From positions 10,451 to 74,450 of the forward strand of contig DASYVJ010000099.1 in the NCBI GenBank assembly GCA_035937155.1: DNA of 64,000 nucleotides, read 5' to 3'. The notes beneath the pieces were generated by a model that saw only the letters and a program-made list of their open reading frames with translations, was not told the origin of the DNA and made no database searches. Positions within the stretch are counted from its first letter, which is position 1, and the number at the start of each line of letters is the position of its first letter. Origin of the DNA: Palsa-870 sp035937155 (GTDB taxonomy: Bacteria; Chloroflexota; Dormibacteria; Dormibacterales; Dormibacteraceae). Made by a program: the position numbers and the translations under genes. Below, piece after piece: positions 17,002-25,488 of the stretch.

Positions 17002-17682
17002 TTACTTCTTTGAGGCCAGTGCTGGATTCGAGAGCAGCCTTATCGACAACGCTATTGAGGTCCAGCCCAAGCCGAGCGCCAGGCCACCAAGCACATCGCT
17101 GGGCCAGTGCTCTCCGAGGTAGATCCTGCCGATGCAATCAACGACGAGTACCGCAGCTGCTGCGATCCAGGCCACCGCAAGCAGGGGACGGGGGAGGCGG
17201 CCCACCCCGAGGCAGACCACGAGCAGCACGAGCACCCAGCTGAAGAAGACGACGTGCCCGCTTGGAAAGCTGAAGCTGCCGGTGTGCCGGATCACGTGGA
17301 CCAGGTCCGCAGAGGGGCGCGGGCGCTGGATGATCCCCTGGACGACGGAGTAAATCGGTCCCGACAGGGCCCCGGCCACCATCAAAGGCGCCTTCCGCCA
17401 GCTGATGACAGCCACCAGGGCGATGGCCGCGCCGGCGGCGTAAAGCTGGCGGGTCCCCTCCAACCAATCGAACCAGTAGAAGACCGTGACGAGCGGGCCC
17501 CAGTTGACGGCTTGGATCGAGCGCTCGATGGAAACGTCGAACGGCATGTACGGTTTGCCGGCCGCGTAGAAAGTCAGGCCGGCGAAGATCCCGAGCAGCA
17601 CAAGGCCGAGCGTCAAGAAGCGCCATCGAAATGGCGAGGTCGTCTCCCTGGGCGCTCGGACCGCGCTCACGATTGCGCTCAA
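17002..17682 (-). CDS. PAP2-family membrane phosphatase
   Basis: About 226 residues. The motifs are GIIQRPRPS, FSFPSGHVVFF and GRIYLGEHWPSD. Five to six transmembrane helices are visible. The start is uncertain: a TTG at 17682 overlapping the upstream stop (TTGA), as used elsewhere in this window, or a GTG at 17670. It ends 4 nt before the ppk start. It is the fourth PAP2 member of the block and resembles the 13277 gene in the NWGPL segment. Confidence 0.87.
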   Translation of the reverse strand: MSAIVSAVRAPRETTSPFRWRFLTLGLVLLGIFAGLTFYAAGKPYMPFDVSIERSIQAVNWGPLVTVFYWFDWLEGTRQLYAAGAAIALVAVISWRKAPLMVAGALSGPIYSVVQGIIQRPRPSADLVHVIRHTGSFSFPSGHVVFFSWVLVLLVVCLGVGRLPRPLLAVAWIAAAAVLVVDCIGRIYLGEHWPSDVLGGLALGLGWTSIALSIRLLSNPALASKK

Positions 17683-18524
17683 GCGGTGCTGCTTCCCATC
17701 AACCGGATCCAACGCGCACAGGCGAAGGAGTGGAGACCAAGCGCCACGAATCCAAGCGCGACGATGCCCAACACGATTCGTCCGAAAGGCTGGTTCAGCA
17801 AGAACACGAAGGCGCCCCCGAAGCCCTGGGCCTGAGCCGGGTCGTGATGGATTCCGGCCTGCACGACAAACCAACCGATAACCAAAAAGATCACGCCTCG
17901 GGAGAACATGCCGAACCGGCCGAGCCGGATCACCAGTGTCCTGGTGGCAGGGCGCATCTCCGCGCCCTTCAGGTCATTCTGAAAAGTGGCCCGATAGGCT
18001 TCGACAAATTGCCCTATGGCGACCCCGATCACGATGAGGCCGAGGAGAATGGTCAGTGGTCCGCCCGCGGGGTGGGTCAGAACTGAAGCAACGGTTTTCT
18101 GGGTGCTGTCGCCGGCGGCGCCACCTGACCCCGCAAGGATCTGGAGGCCAAAGAATACGATCGCTCCATAGGAGATTGCGCTCGAGACAAAACCGAGCCT
18201 CGCAAGGTAGCCGGATTTGTCACTGCCACGGTGGAGCGGGTCGTAGATCGCCCTGATGAAGCCCCACAACGAGTAGGCAGCCAGGCCGATCACGGCGACG
18301 ATCAGCACGAGCTTGCCAAGGGGGTTGGCGATCAGGAACACAAGGCTTCCGGTCAGGTCGGTCGCCTGGCCGCCTGCTACCCCGAACACTATCCGTAGGG
18401 CCAGCAGCCCCATAACGGCGTATAGGGCACCGCGGACTGCGTAGCCCAGGCGCTCCAGAACCTCCAGCTTGGGACTGACAGCCGCTCGCTTGATGGCGTC
18501 GCCGCCGGTGTGTGCAGTTGCCAT
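17679..18524 (-). CDS. DUF1206 family membrane protein
   Basis: 281 residues with about six transmembrane helices arranged as three two-helix repeats. Each repeat begins with a similar amphipathic segment (LERLGYAVRGALYAVMG, LARLGFVSSAISYGAI, LGRFGMFSRGVIFLVIG), the DUF1206 hallmark. The molecular function of the family is not established. Its position between PPK2 and a PAP2 phosphatase in one operon suggests a role in membrane or phosphate homeostasis; that is inference. Confidence 0.85.
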   Translation of the reverse strand: MATAHTGGDAIKRAAVSPKLEVLERLGYAVRGALYAVMGLLALRIVFGVAGGQATDLTGSLVFLIANPLGKLVLIVAVIGLAAYSLWGFIRAIYDPLHRGSDKSGYLARLGFVSSAISYGAIVFFGLQILAGSGGAAGDSTQKTVASVLTHPAGGPLTILLGLIVIGVAIGQFVEAYRATFQNDLKGAEMRPATRTLVIRLGRFGMFSRGVIFLVIGWFVVQAGIHHDPAQAQGFGGAFVFLLNQPFGRIVLGIVALGFVALGLHSFACARWIRLMGSSTA

Positions 18525-18525
18525 T

Positions 18526-19380
18526 TCAGGCCGCCGCCTGAAGGCTTTTCTTCAGGGCACGAACGTCGAGGTTCGGGTTGGGGTAGGTCAATTTCATCTC
18601 CTCCATCGTCTCGATCAGAAGCTGGGTGATGGCCCAGTTCCGATACCACTTACGGTTGGCCGGAATCACGTACCAGGGAGCCGCTACGCTTGAGCAACGC
18701 CCGAGAGCTGCGGAATACGCCTCCTGGTAGTCGTCCCAATACCGCCGCTCGCTGATGTCGTTGCGGCTGAACTTGTAGTGTTTGGCCGGCTCTCCCAAGC
18801 GCGCGAGCAGCCGCGCTCGCTGTTCGTCGGCTGAGATATGCAGGAACAACTTGACGATCGTTGTGCCGCGTTTGGCGATGTCAGCCTCGAACCGGTTGAT
18901 GGCGTCGTACCGGTCATCGATCACCTTGGGTGAGGCCAGCTCCCTGACCTTGGCAATCAAAACGTCCTCGTAGTGGGACCGATTGAAGATGACGATCTCA
19001 CCGGGTCTCGGCAATTGGCGTCTGATCCGCCAGAGAAACTGGTGCCGCCGCTCGCTGAGGGTCGGTGCCTTGAAGGAGACGATCCGGACACCCTGAGGGT
19101 TCAGCCCCCGGAGCGCGTACCTGATCGTGCCGTCCTTGCCGCTCGTGTCCATCCCCTGGAGCACGATCAGGATCGAGCGCTTGCCCTCTGCGTGGAGATT
19201 TTCCTGGAGCGCCGTGATGTGCTCTTCGTCAGCCAGCGTGCGTTCATCGGCCTCGTACCGCTTGATACCGTTGGTCTCCGCAGGATCGATGGCTGCCAGG
19301 TCGACCTGGCCTCGGCGCGGCCGCACCTTCAAGAGGTCGCGAATCGACTCACCTTTCGTACCACCGGTTCTGCCTGGCAT
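18526..19380 (-). CDS. Polyphosphate kinase 2 family phosphotransferase
   Basis: 284 residues, a single PPK2 domain. Walker A is QGMDTSGKDGTI (near residue 76), the lid-side motif is FNRSHYEDVLI, and RRYWDDYQEAY with the C-terminal PANRKWYRNWAI is typical. PPK2 proteins use polyphosphate to phosphorylate nucleotides (AMP to ADP and/or ADP to ATP). The length and the FNRSHYEDVL segment fit the class III/AMP-ADP group, but the class cannot be fixed by eye. It is the first gene of the polyphosphate operon and is divergent from the phospholipase D gene. Confidence 0.93.
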   Translation of the reverse strand: MPGRTGGTKGESIRDLLKVRPRRGQVDLAAIDPAETNGIKRYEADERTLADEEHITALQENLHAEGKRSILIVLQGMDTSGKDGTIRYALRGLNPQGVRIVSFKAPTLSERRHQFLWRIRRQLPRPGEIVIFNRSHYEDVLIAKVRELASPKVIDDRYDAINRFEADIAKRGTTIVKLFLHISADEQRARLLARLGEPAKHYKFSRNDISERRYWDDYQEAYSAALGRCSSVAAPWYVIPANRKWYRNWAITQLLIETMEEMKLTYPNPNLDVRALKKSLQAAA

Positions 19381-19471
19381 TCGATATGTGAGGATGCACC
19401 TAGAGCAGTAACAACCTCAGTAACACCGCCCGTGGTCGAGATCGGGAGGGGTGTAGGGGTATCTTCGTGCG

Positions 19472-21121
19472 ATGCCATCTGAGGGGAGATCGACCGATAG
19501 GCGAGAAGCGTGGTTTCTAACGAGCTCCGAGCGCGGCAACGATTTCACCGCGCTTGACCGGCGGCGTCCGGACGGCCTGGCCTGGAGCACCGGAAACAGG
19601 GTCGAAACGCTGGTCCACGGAGCCGTCTACTTCGGCCGGCTGCTGGCGGCCATCCGCGAGCTGGGGCCCGGCGACCAGCTCTATTTCACGGACTGGCGGG
19701 GCGACCCCGACCAGCTTCTGAGCGACGATCCCGATTCCGAGATAGGCGCCGTCCTCGCCGCCGCCGCGCGTCGTGGTGTGCAGGTCAAGGGGTTGTTGTG
19801 GCGTTCCCACCTCGACAAGCTCGGCTTTAGCGCCGAGGAGAACCGCAACCTCGGAGAGGAGTGCAACGCGGCCGGGGGAGAGGTCCTGCTCGACCAGCGC
19901 GTCCGGCTGGGCGGCTCGCACCACCAGAAGCTCGTCGTCATCCGTCACGCAGACATCCGCGAACGCGACTCAGATAGAAGCGAGCGCGACGTGGCTTTTG
20001 TGGGAGGTATCGACCTCTGCCACAGCCGGCGCGACGACGCCGACCATCACGGCGACCGGCAGCGTCAGGCGATGGCGCCGCTCTATGGAGACAGACCTCC
20101 GTGGCACGACGCCCAGGTCGCGGTCCAGGGTCCGGCCGTCGGGGACCTGGAATTCTGCTTCCGCGAGCGGTGGGAGGACCGAGGCCGGCTCAGCCGCGAT
20201 CCGCTCGGGATCATGCATGACCTCCTACGCCACACACATCGCAAAGCAACTCCCTTGCCGCCGATGGCCGCCGATCCCGAGCCGCGTGGAACGCATGCCG
20301 TGCAGGTGCTGCGAACGTACGCGCGCCGACATGGCGGCTATCCGTTCGCTCCGCATGGCGAGCGCAGCGTCGCTCGCGGATTTCGGAAGGCGATCCAGAG
20401 AGCACGCCGGCTCATCTACATCGAAGACCAGTTTGTCTGGTCGACCGAGGTAGCCAATGTGTTTGCGGCCGCCCTCGTGGCCTCGCCTTCACTGCACCTC
20501 ATCGTGCTGCTGCCGAGGTACTTCGACCAGGACAGAACGCTGACCTTGCGGCCGAACCAGGTCGGACGGGAGCAGGCCGTGAGTGTCTTGAAAGATGCGG
20601 CCGGCGATCGCGTCGCGATCTATGACATCGAGAATCTCGCCAGCGTCCCGGTTTATGTCCACGCCAAGATCAGCGTGATCGACGACGTCTGGGCATCGGT
20701 CGGATCGGACAACTTCAACCGCAGATCGTGGAGCCACGACTCCGAGATCGCGTGCGCTGTGCTTGACGACGAGCGCGATGTTCGAGAGCCCGTCGATCCC
20801 GCTGGGCTTGGCGACGGCGCCCGGAAATTCGCTCGGGACCTGCGGCTTCAGCTGTGGCGTGAGCATCTTGGTCGCGCGGAGGGTGACGATCGAGGACTGC
20901 TCGATCCCGCTGCAGCGGTAGGGACCTTCCGGGACACCGCCCAGGCGCTGGAACGCTGGCACCTCGACGGTAGACGCGGGGTACGGCCGCCAGGCCGCGT
21001 GAGGCCTCATCCACGGATCCAGCCTTCGAGCACGACCAGGCTCTGGGCGGAGCCTTTCTACCGCACCGTCTACGACCCCGACGCGAGGACGCCCGAGATG
21101 CGCCGGAAGGCCGAGTGGTAG
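19472..21121 (+). CDS. Phospholipase D-family (HKD) protein
   Basis: 549 residues with two HKD half-sites: GGSHHQKLVVIRH near residue 146 and VPVYVHAKISVIDDVWASVGS near 391, the latter with the full HxKxxxxD pattern followed by NFNRRS. PLD-family enzymes form a phosphohistidine intermediate and hydrolyse or transfer phosphatidyl groups; cardiolipin synthases belong here. No signal peptide or transmembrane segment is evident, so it may be cytoplasmic or membrane-peripheral. The neighbouring lipid kinase and phosphatases fit a phospholipid role. No clear RBS precedes the ATG. Confidence 0.88.
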   Translation: MPSEGRSTDRREAWFLTSSERGNDFTALDRRRPDGLAWSTGNRVETLVHGAVYFGRLLAAIRELGPGDQLYFTDWRGDPDQLLSDDPDSEIGAVLAAAARRGVQVKGLLWRSHLDKLGFSAEENRNLGEECNAAGGEVLLDQRVRLGGSHHQKLVVIRHADIRERDSDRSERDVAFVGGIDLCHSRRDDADHHGDRQRQAMAPLYGDRPPWHDAQVAVQGPAVGDLEFCFRERWEDRGRLSRDPLGIMHDLLRHTHRKATPLPPMAADPEPRGTHAVQVLRTYARRHGGYPFAPHGERSVARGFRKAIQRARRLIYIEDQFVWSTEVANVFAAALVASPSLHLIVLLPRYFDQDRTLTLRPNQVGREQAVSVLKDAAGDRVAIYDIENLASVPVYVHAKISVIDDVWASVGSDNFNRRSWSHDSEIACAVLDDERDVREPVDPAGLGDGARKFARDLRLQLWREHLGRAEGDDRGLLDPAAAVGTFRDTAQALERWHLDGRRGVRPPGRVRPHPRIQPSSTTRLWAEPFYRTVYDPDARTPEMRRKAEW

Positions 21122-21163
21122 CTGTTGCTGAGAATGTTCTCCCTCCCAGTCCAAAGTTCAGCC

Positions 21164-21328
21164 ATGGCCACCCCATCTCTGAGCCTTGATCACAGGATCG
21201 GGCTGTTGCGCCGGCGCCGCCGCCTCAGCGCCCTCAAACAAGTCTTCGCCGTCGTTGGTCCAGTACTCGGGGGAATCGTGTTCCTCCTCCTGCTCGCCGG
21301 CGGCGGAGTCATCGCCAGCGCGCGATAG
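21164..21328 (+). CDS. Possible small single-pass membrane protein
   Basis: A 54-codon ORF from an ATG at 21164: an Arg-rich segment (LLRRRRRLSALKQ) followed by one hydrophobic helix (VVGPVLGGIVFLLLLAGGG). The positive-inside charge pattern is plausible for a real short membrane protein. It lies 42 nt after the phospholipase D gene. No strong RBS is visible and the family is unknown, so a chance ORF cannot be excluded. Confidence 0.3.
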   Translation: MATPSLSLDHRIGLLRRRRRLSALKQVFAVVGPVLGGIVFLLLLAGGGVIASAR

Positions 21329-21341
21329 AGTCCGCTGGGCC

Positions 21342-22049
21342 TCAGGCCGGACGCTGATGCGCCTCTCTCCGCCGTCGCCCGACCAGCGTACCGGCTACAA
21401 CCGACGGCAAAGCGATCAGGAAGTAGGTGAATCCTGCAAGGCCGGATTGCTCGGGTAGCACCAAGGCGATGACCGCCGAGAGCACCCCAATCGCAGCAGT
21501 TGAGGCGTAAAGCAGGATCGACGCCCTGACTTCGTAGATCTCCAAGGCACTCAACCCCAACTGTCCGTGCGAACGATAAGCGTGTATGTGGAGGAGGCTG
21601 AGCAACGTGAACACCGCCGCGAAGCCGATGCCATAAACGATGAACAGTTGCGGTACTTGATCTTGCCGCAGTTGAATCTGATTGGAGTTGAACACTGCCA
21701 CGTACAGGAACTTCAACGGGTAAACGTAGACCAACACGACGAAAAGAAGTACCAGGTTGAGGACCACCACTCAGGCGTCCTCGAAGTCGTATCGCCGGAA
21801 GTAGGAGTACTGGGCGTACCAGATGAAGGCGAGGAGGCCAAACGAGACCGCAAATGCAGGGATACCCGCCAGGCTCTTGAGGAGGTCGTCGAAACTGGTC
21901 GGCACGGCCAGTGACACGACGAGAAGGGTGATCGCGAAGCCGAAAACCGCATCGCTCAAGCCCTCGAGGCGCGATACCTCGCGGCGACGCCGAGTTGGAC
22001 CGAGACCCGACGCGGGGACTTGCTTGTCGGCGTGGTTCTGCTGCGCCAC
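21342..22049 (-). pseudogene. TMEM175-like potassium channel gene with in-frame TGA
   Basis: One frame runs from an ATG at 22049 to a stop at 21342, interrupted only by a TGA at 21773-21771. Before it: SRLEGLSDAVFGFAITLLVV (the TMEM175 pore-helix signature, with L for the usual F) and FIWYAQYSYFRRYDFEDA. After it: VVVLNLVLLFVVLVYVYPLK, the normal next segment of the family, and three more helices. The full product would be ~235 residues with six helices, as in bacterial TMEM175 channels. The TGA may be a nonsense mutation, an assembly error, or a point of reinitiation at the adjacent GTG. No SECIS-like hairpin follows it. Confidence 0.75.
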
Positions 22050-22099
22050 ACGGCCAAGGTTAACCGCAGGCCAACACCCATCCGTCGCATGCTTGCGCG

Positions 22100-22654
22100 G
22101 TGGTGGCGGATCCCGGTTCGAGATACGTCGCGCTGGTGCGCGGCATCAACGTCGGGCGGAACAAAAGGGTCTCCATGGCCGACCTCCGTGATCTGCTAAT
22201 GAGTCTCGGGTACACCGCCGTCAGGACCCACCTGCAGAGCGGCAACGCCGTCCTCACAAGCCATCGCGGAGATCCGGCTCAGCTGGAGCTTGAGATCGAG
22301 AAGGGCTTCCAAGACACGCTCGGCCTCACCATCCGCGCTCTCGTCCGCACCGGCGCTGATCTAAGGGCCGTGATCGGCGGCAACCCGTTCCAGACCGAGG
22401 CGACCAATGGCTCGAGATTGCTCGCCCTTTTCTTATCGCAGCCGCCCGATCCGACGTTGCTCTCCGCGTTCGACCCGCGAACGCTCGGACCTGAACGGAT
22501 CCATCTTGGCGGACGCGTGGTCTAGTGGTGCCCGGATGGGATCCTCGCCGCCACCAACGTTGGGGCCTTTGTCGAAAAGCACCTGAAGGTCGCCGTCACC
22601 AACCGCAACTGGAACACCGTCACCCGGCTGGGGGCGATGCTGGACGAAGCTTAG
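22100..22654 (+). pseudogene. DUF1697 family gene with in-frame TAG
   Basis: From a GTG at 22100 the frame encodes YVALVRGINVGRNKRVSMAD, then TAVRTHLQSGNAVLTS, both DUF1697 signatures. After IHLGGRVV it meets a TAG at 22523-22525, then continues in frame with WCPDGILAATN and VAVTNRNWNTVTRLGAML to a stop at 22652. That is the conserved C-terminal end of the family; the TAG sits where a Tyr is usual, one substitution away. The true end (22654) overlaps the convergent MarR stop by 4 nt. The function of the family is unknown. It may be a pseudogene or a sequence error. Confidence 0.75.
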
Positions 22655-23106
22655 TCGGCACGCAAGGCGGCGCCCAGAAGGCTGCGCAGGCTCGAGAGTT
22701 CGCGGCTGTTGAGCTTGCCCAGCGGGCCCGACCGGTTCGTCAGTCCTTCCCAGAATGCCGATCGCATGCGCTGACCCGACTCGGTCAGCAGCACGCCTTT
22801 GGCGCGCCGGTCATGTGGATGAGGCTGCCGGCGAACCGCGCCCAGCTCCTCGAGCCGGTCGACAACGCCGGTGAGGTTCGAGGCGTCGTACTGAAGCTGG
22901 CCGGCGATCGTGCGCATCGTCATCGCACCATCAGGCTGCAGCAGGAGCAGCACTTTCGCTTGAACGGCGGTCAGCCCGTACTGCGCGGCCAGCTCGGTGA
23001 AGTGGGTTTCGAGGCGGGCCTGCATCTCGAACCATAGGCCGACCACCTCGCCTTCGAGGCGCAGGTGCTCCGTGCCTGGCAGTGCCGCCTTGCCTGTTCT
23101 GACCAT
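22651..23106 (-). CDS. MarR-family transcriptional regulator
   Basis: 151 residues, one winged-HTH domain: LTAVQAKVLLLLQ, the recognition helix region MRTIAGQLQYDASNLTGVVD, and the wing VRRQPHPHDRRAKGVLLTES with the MarR hallmark DxRxxxxxLT-like pattern. It probably acts as a ligand-responsive repressor. It is transcribed divergently from the SDR gene across a 105-bp region that contains an inverted repeat overlapping a sigma-70-like promoter, so the SDR gene is its likely target. Confidence 0.92.
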   Translation of the reverse strand: MVRTGKAALPGTEHLRLEGEVVGLWFEMQARLETHFTELAAQYGLTAVQAKVLLLLQPDGAMTMRTIAGQLQYDASNLTGVVDRLEELGAVRRQPHPHDRRAKGVLLTESGQRMRSAFWEGLTNRSGPLGKLNSRELSSLRSLLGAALRAD

Positions 23107-23134
23107 CGCAAGAAAGCATATTCTTCACCATCGT

Positions 23135-23161
23135 GGTAATTGACAGTAGTGGTAAATTACC
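23135..23161. promoter_or_regulatory. Candidate MarR operator (inverted repeat)
   Basis: Perfect 7-bp arms GGTAATT (23135-23141) and AATTACC (23155-23161) are separated by 13 bp. The repeat overlaps the -35 element of the SDR promoter. The sequence GTGGTAA also recurs as a direct repeat across the site. The location between marR and its divergent neighbour is the usual place for a MarR operator. Binding is inferred. Confidence 0.55.
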
Positions 23162-23169
23162 GGCACAAT
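23140..23169 (+). promoter_or_regulatory. Sigma-70-like promoter for the SDR gene
   Basis: A consensus -35 TTGACA at 23140-23145 is followed after 18 bp by CACAAT (23164-23169, 4 of 6 consensus bases). It lies about 43 bp before the SDR start codon and overlaps the inverted repeat, so a bound MarR dimer would block RNA polymerase. Confidence 0.5.
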
Positions 23170-23211
23170 AAGTCTCGAGCCCTACGCCACCCGCCACAAG
23201 GAGGACGTCAG

Positions 23212-24078
23212 ATGGAAAATCCGAACACAAGCGACGAGATGGGCGGGAAGGTCGCGATGGTTACCGGCGCGAACTCCGGCATGGGCAAGGAGATCTCACT
23301 TGGGCTGGCGCGCATGGGGGCCACGCTGGTGATGGTCAGCCGGGATGCCGAGCGTGGTGAAACGGCCAGAGCCGACGTGCAGCAGAGAACTGGCAACCGC
23401 AACGTAGAGCTGCTCATCGCAGACCTATCCTCACAGCAGTCGATTCGACACCTGGTGCAGGAATTCGAATCGCGCCATGACCGGTTGCATGTGCTCGTCA
23501 ACAACGCGGGGGCCTCCTTGAAGAGCCGGACGGAGACCGTCGATGGGCTGGAAACGGTCTTTGCGACCAACCACCTCGCACCGTTCCTGCTCACCAACCT
23601 GTTGCTGCCCGTGCTCACCAAGAGCGCGCCTGCTCGGATCGTCACCGTCTCATCTGGCGCCCAGGCGATGGGCAAGATCGACTTCGACGACCTGCAGAGC
23701 GTTCGAAGCTACGGCGAGATTCGCGTGTACAACCAGTCCAAGCTCGCCAACATCGTGTTCACGTATGAGCTGGCGCGGCGAATTGCAGGCACCGGCGTGA
23801 CGGCGAATGCTGTTGAGCCAGGCTTTGTCAAGACGAACCTCAAGGTGCCGTTCCCGTTCGTCATCTTCGCGTTCATGAGGGGCGAAGCCGTGGACGGGGC
23901 GAAACCAAGCGTGTTTCTCTCCTCCTCTCAGGAGGTCGAGGGCGTCAGTGGGAGGTTCTTCAACAGCAAGGGCGGGCTAACCCAATCCTCGAAGAGCTCA
24001 TATGACGAAAGCATCGCCAGGCGCCTCTGGCAGGTGAGCGCAGAGCTCACTCATCTAGGCTCGGCCCCCCCACCCTGA
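23212..24078 (+). CDS. Short-chain dehydrogenase/reductase
   Basis: 288 residues, resembling the retinol-dehydrogenase-like SDRs. The cofactor motif TGANSGMGKEI lies near residue 17, NNAGA near 100, and the catalytic Ser and YNQSK (Tyr/Lys) near 150-180. It would oxidise or reduce a small alcohol or ketone with NAD(P). The ATG at 23212 follows AAGGAGG, so upstream in-frame codons are not used. It is divergent from marR and probably repressed by it. Its last codons (APPP, stop) lie inside an intergenic repeat element shared with 45.3 kb. Confidence 0.92.
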   Translation: MENPNTSDEMGGKVAMVTGANSGMGKEISLGLARMGATLVMVSRDAERGETARADVQQRTGNRNVELLIADLSSQQSIRHLVQEFESRHDRLHVLVNNAGASLKSRTETVDGLETVFATNHLAPFLLTNLLLPVLTKSAPARIVTVSSGAQAMGKIDFDDLQSVRSYGEIRVYNQSKLANIVFTYELARRIAGTGVTANAVEPGFVKTNLKVPFPFVIFAFMRGEAVDGAKPSVFLSSSQEVEGVSGRFFNSKGGLTQSSKSSYDESIARRLWQVSAELTHLGSAPPP

Positions 24079-24140
24079 CCCTGCGCGCGAGCGGCGATAA
24101 GGACGGGACTTACTGATTGCCCCCCAACCGGGGGGAGGGG
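24065..24140 (+). repeat. Dispersed intergenic repeat, copy A (convergent gap)
   Basis: About 75 bp, nearly identical to the reverse complement of 45250-45325. Shared blocks include AGCGGCGATAAGGA and GGGACTTACTGATTG, ending in a C-tract/G-tract hairpin (CCCCCC-AACC-GGGGGG here). It lies between the convergent SDR and polymerase genes and contains the SDR stop codon. A bidirectional terminator or MITE-like role is possible. Confidence 0.7.
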
Positions 24141-24146
24141 ATGCGC

Positions 24147-25430
24147 TTAGTCCTCGTCCGGGTGGCCCGTGTTGCCAAAGGCGATGCGGTCCCGGACCAC
24201 CTTGGCCCGCCCTAGCAGTCGAGCGCGCTGGACCGCATCCTCACCGAACCGGTCGCGGATGGCGTCCATGGCGGTCTCCAGCCGCTCGTTCCGGGGGCGG
24301 CTTTCGCCCGAGAACAAACCGAGCTGACCGCTGCCGGCGTCGGTGAGGCCCGCGAGCCCGACGCCCAGAGTGCCGACCTCGCGGCGCGGCTCGCGAGCGG
24401 CAAGGAGCTCCAGGGCGGCGCGATAGATCTCCTCCCCGGTGGAGATGGGGCGCGGCATTGTCACCTGCCTGGAGAAGTGTCCGGCCACCGGTCGGTACAC
24501 GACCCCTATGGAAACGACGCGACCGCTGCGCCTCGCGGCGCGGAGGCGGCGGCCGACCATGTCGGAAAGCCGCATGAGCAGCTCCTCGAGGTCCTTCTGC
24601 GAGCTGGTCGCACGTGCCATCACGTGAGAGTGGCTGTAGCTCTTTCGCGCAGCGCTCTCGAAGGTGCTCACCTCGAAGCCGCGCAGCCGCTGCAACCAGC
24701 CTTTGGCGTGTTCGGCGTGCCACCCGGCACCTTCGAGCTGCTCAGGCGTGGCGCGCAGGAACCCGACGGGCGTGTGAATGCCGGCCAACTTCAGGCGACG
24801 GGCGCTGGCTTCGGCGATGCCGGAGAGGTCGGTGAGCTCCAGCCGCTCGAAGACCGAGACGAGGTTCGTGTGGTCGATGCGTTCCAGACCGTCGCGTTTG
24901 TTCAGGTTGGACGCCTGCTTGGCCATCCAGATCGAGGTCGAGATCCCCACCGAGCAGGTGATGCATTCGCCGACCTCTTCGCGCAGCGCCTTCTTGATCG
25001 CAAGGCCGACGCCTCTCGGTCCCAGCCGGACCAGGTCCGGCGTTCCCGCGAGGTTCATCGAGGCCTCGTCGATGGACATCCGCAGCACATCCGGACTGTG
25101 CCTTTCGAGGATCTCCATCAGCCGATCCGAGACCGCCCGGTACCGCGGTGGGTTGGGCTCCTTGACCATCACCTTGGGAAAGATCGCTTTGGCCTCGAAG
25201 ACTTTCATGCCTGTCTTGATGCCCAGGTCGCGCGCCTCCCTGGATGAGGACACGATGGTGGCCGCGTTCGTGGCATAGGCGGCGATGGCGAGCGGCCGGC
25301 CACGCAGGCTGGGGTCGTGCTGCTGCTCGATCGAGGCGAAGGCGCAGTTGAGGTCGACGACCAGGGTGGCCGCCTCGGCTTTGTTGAGGCCCAACTGGTC
25401 AGCGCCCGGTTGCCCCCCCACAGCGAGCAA
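24147..25430 (-). CDS. dinB: Y-family DNA polymerase (DinB/Pol IV-like)
   Basis: About 427 residues. Palm-domain motifs are LVVDLNCAFASIEQQ (first metal Asp; the usual DMDxFFASVE reads DLNCAFASIE) and RMSIDEASMNL with the catalytic SIDEA. ECITCSVGISTSIWMAKQAS is the conserved segment before the thumb, where SGIAEASARRLKLAGI forms the helix-hairpin-helix. The C-terminal part is the little-finger domain. It performs low-fidelity translesion synthesis. No canonical beta-clamp motif was assigned; QLGLFS near the C-terminal third is a good candidate. The TTG start at 25430 is uncertain. Confidence 0.88.
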   Translation of the reverse strand: MLAVGGQPGADQLGLNKAEAATLVVDLNCAFASIEQQHDPSLRGRPLAIAAYATNAATIVSSSREARDLGIKTGMKVFEAKAIFPKVMVKEPNPPRYRAVSDRLMEILERHSPDVLRMSIDEASMNLAGTPDLVRLGPRGVGLAIKKALREEVGECITCSVGISTSIWMAKQASNLNKRDGLERIDHTNLVSVFERLELTDLSGIAEASARRLKLAGIHTPVGFLRATPEQLEGAGWHAEHAKGWLQRLRGFEVSTFESAARKSYSHSHVMARATSSQKDLEELLMRLSDMVGRRLRAARRSGRVVSIGVVYRPVAGHFSRQVTMPRPISTGEEIYRAALELLAAREPRREVGTLGVGLAGLTDAGSGQLGLFSGESRPRNERLETAMDAIRDRFGEDAVQRARLLGRAKVVRDRIAFGNTGHPDED

Positions 25431-25488
25431 ATGTTCGCATAGACCGGCTCAAGCCGCCAGAGCCCGGCTGGCCGGACAATAGTCGGCC

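Noticed and set aside
21771..21773. In-frame TGA of the TMEM175-like gene as a selenocysteine codon
   Set aside because: The position is not a conserved Cys in the family and no hairpin with suitable stem and spacing follows it; a nonsense change or reinitiation is more likely.
22523..22525. In-frame TAG codons (here and at 56859) as pyrrolysine or recoded amber codons
   Set aside because: TAG is used as a normal terminator in this window (for example hemH and livG's upstream neighbour livM), no pyl genes are present, and the affected genes are not known pyrrolysine proteins.
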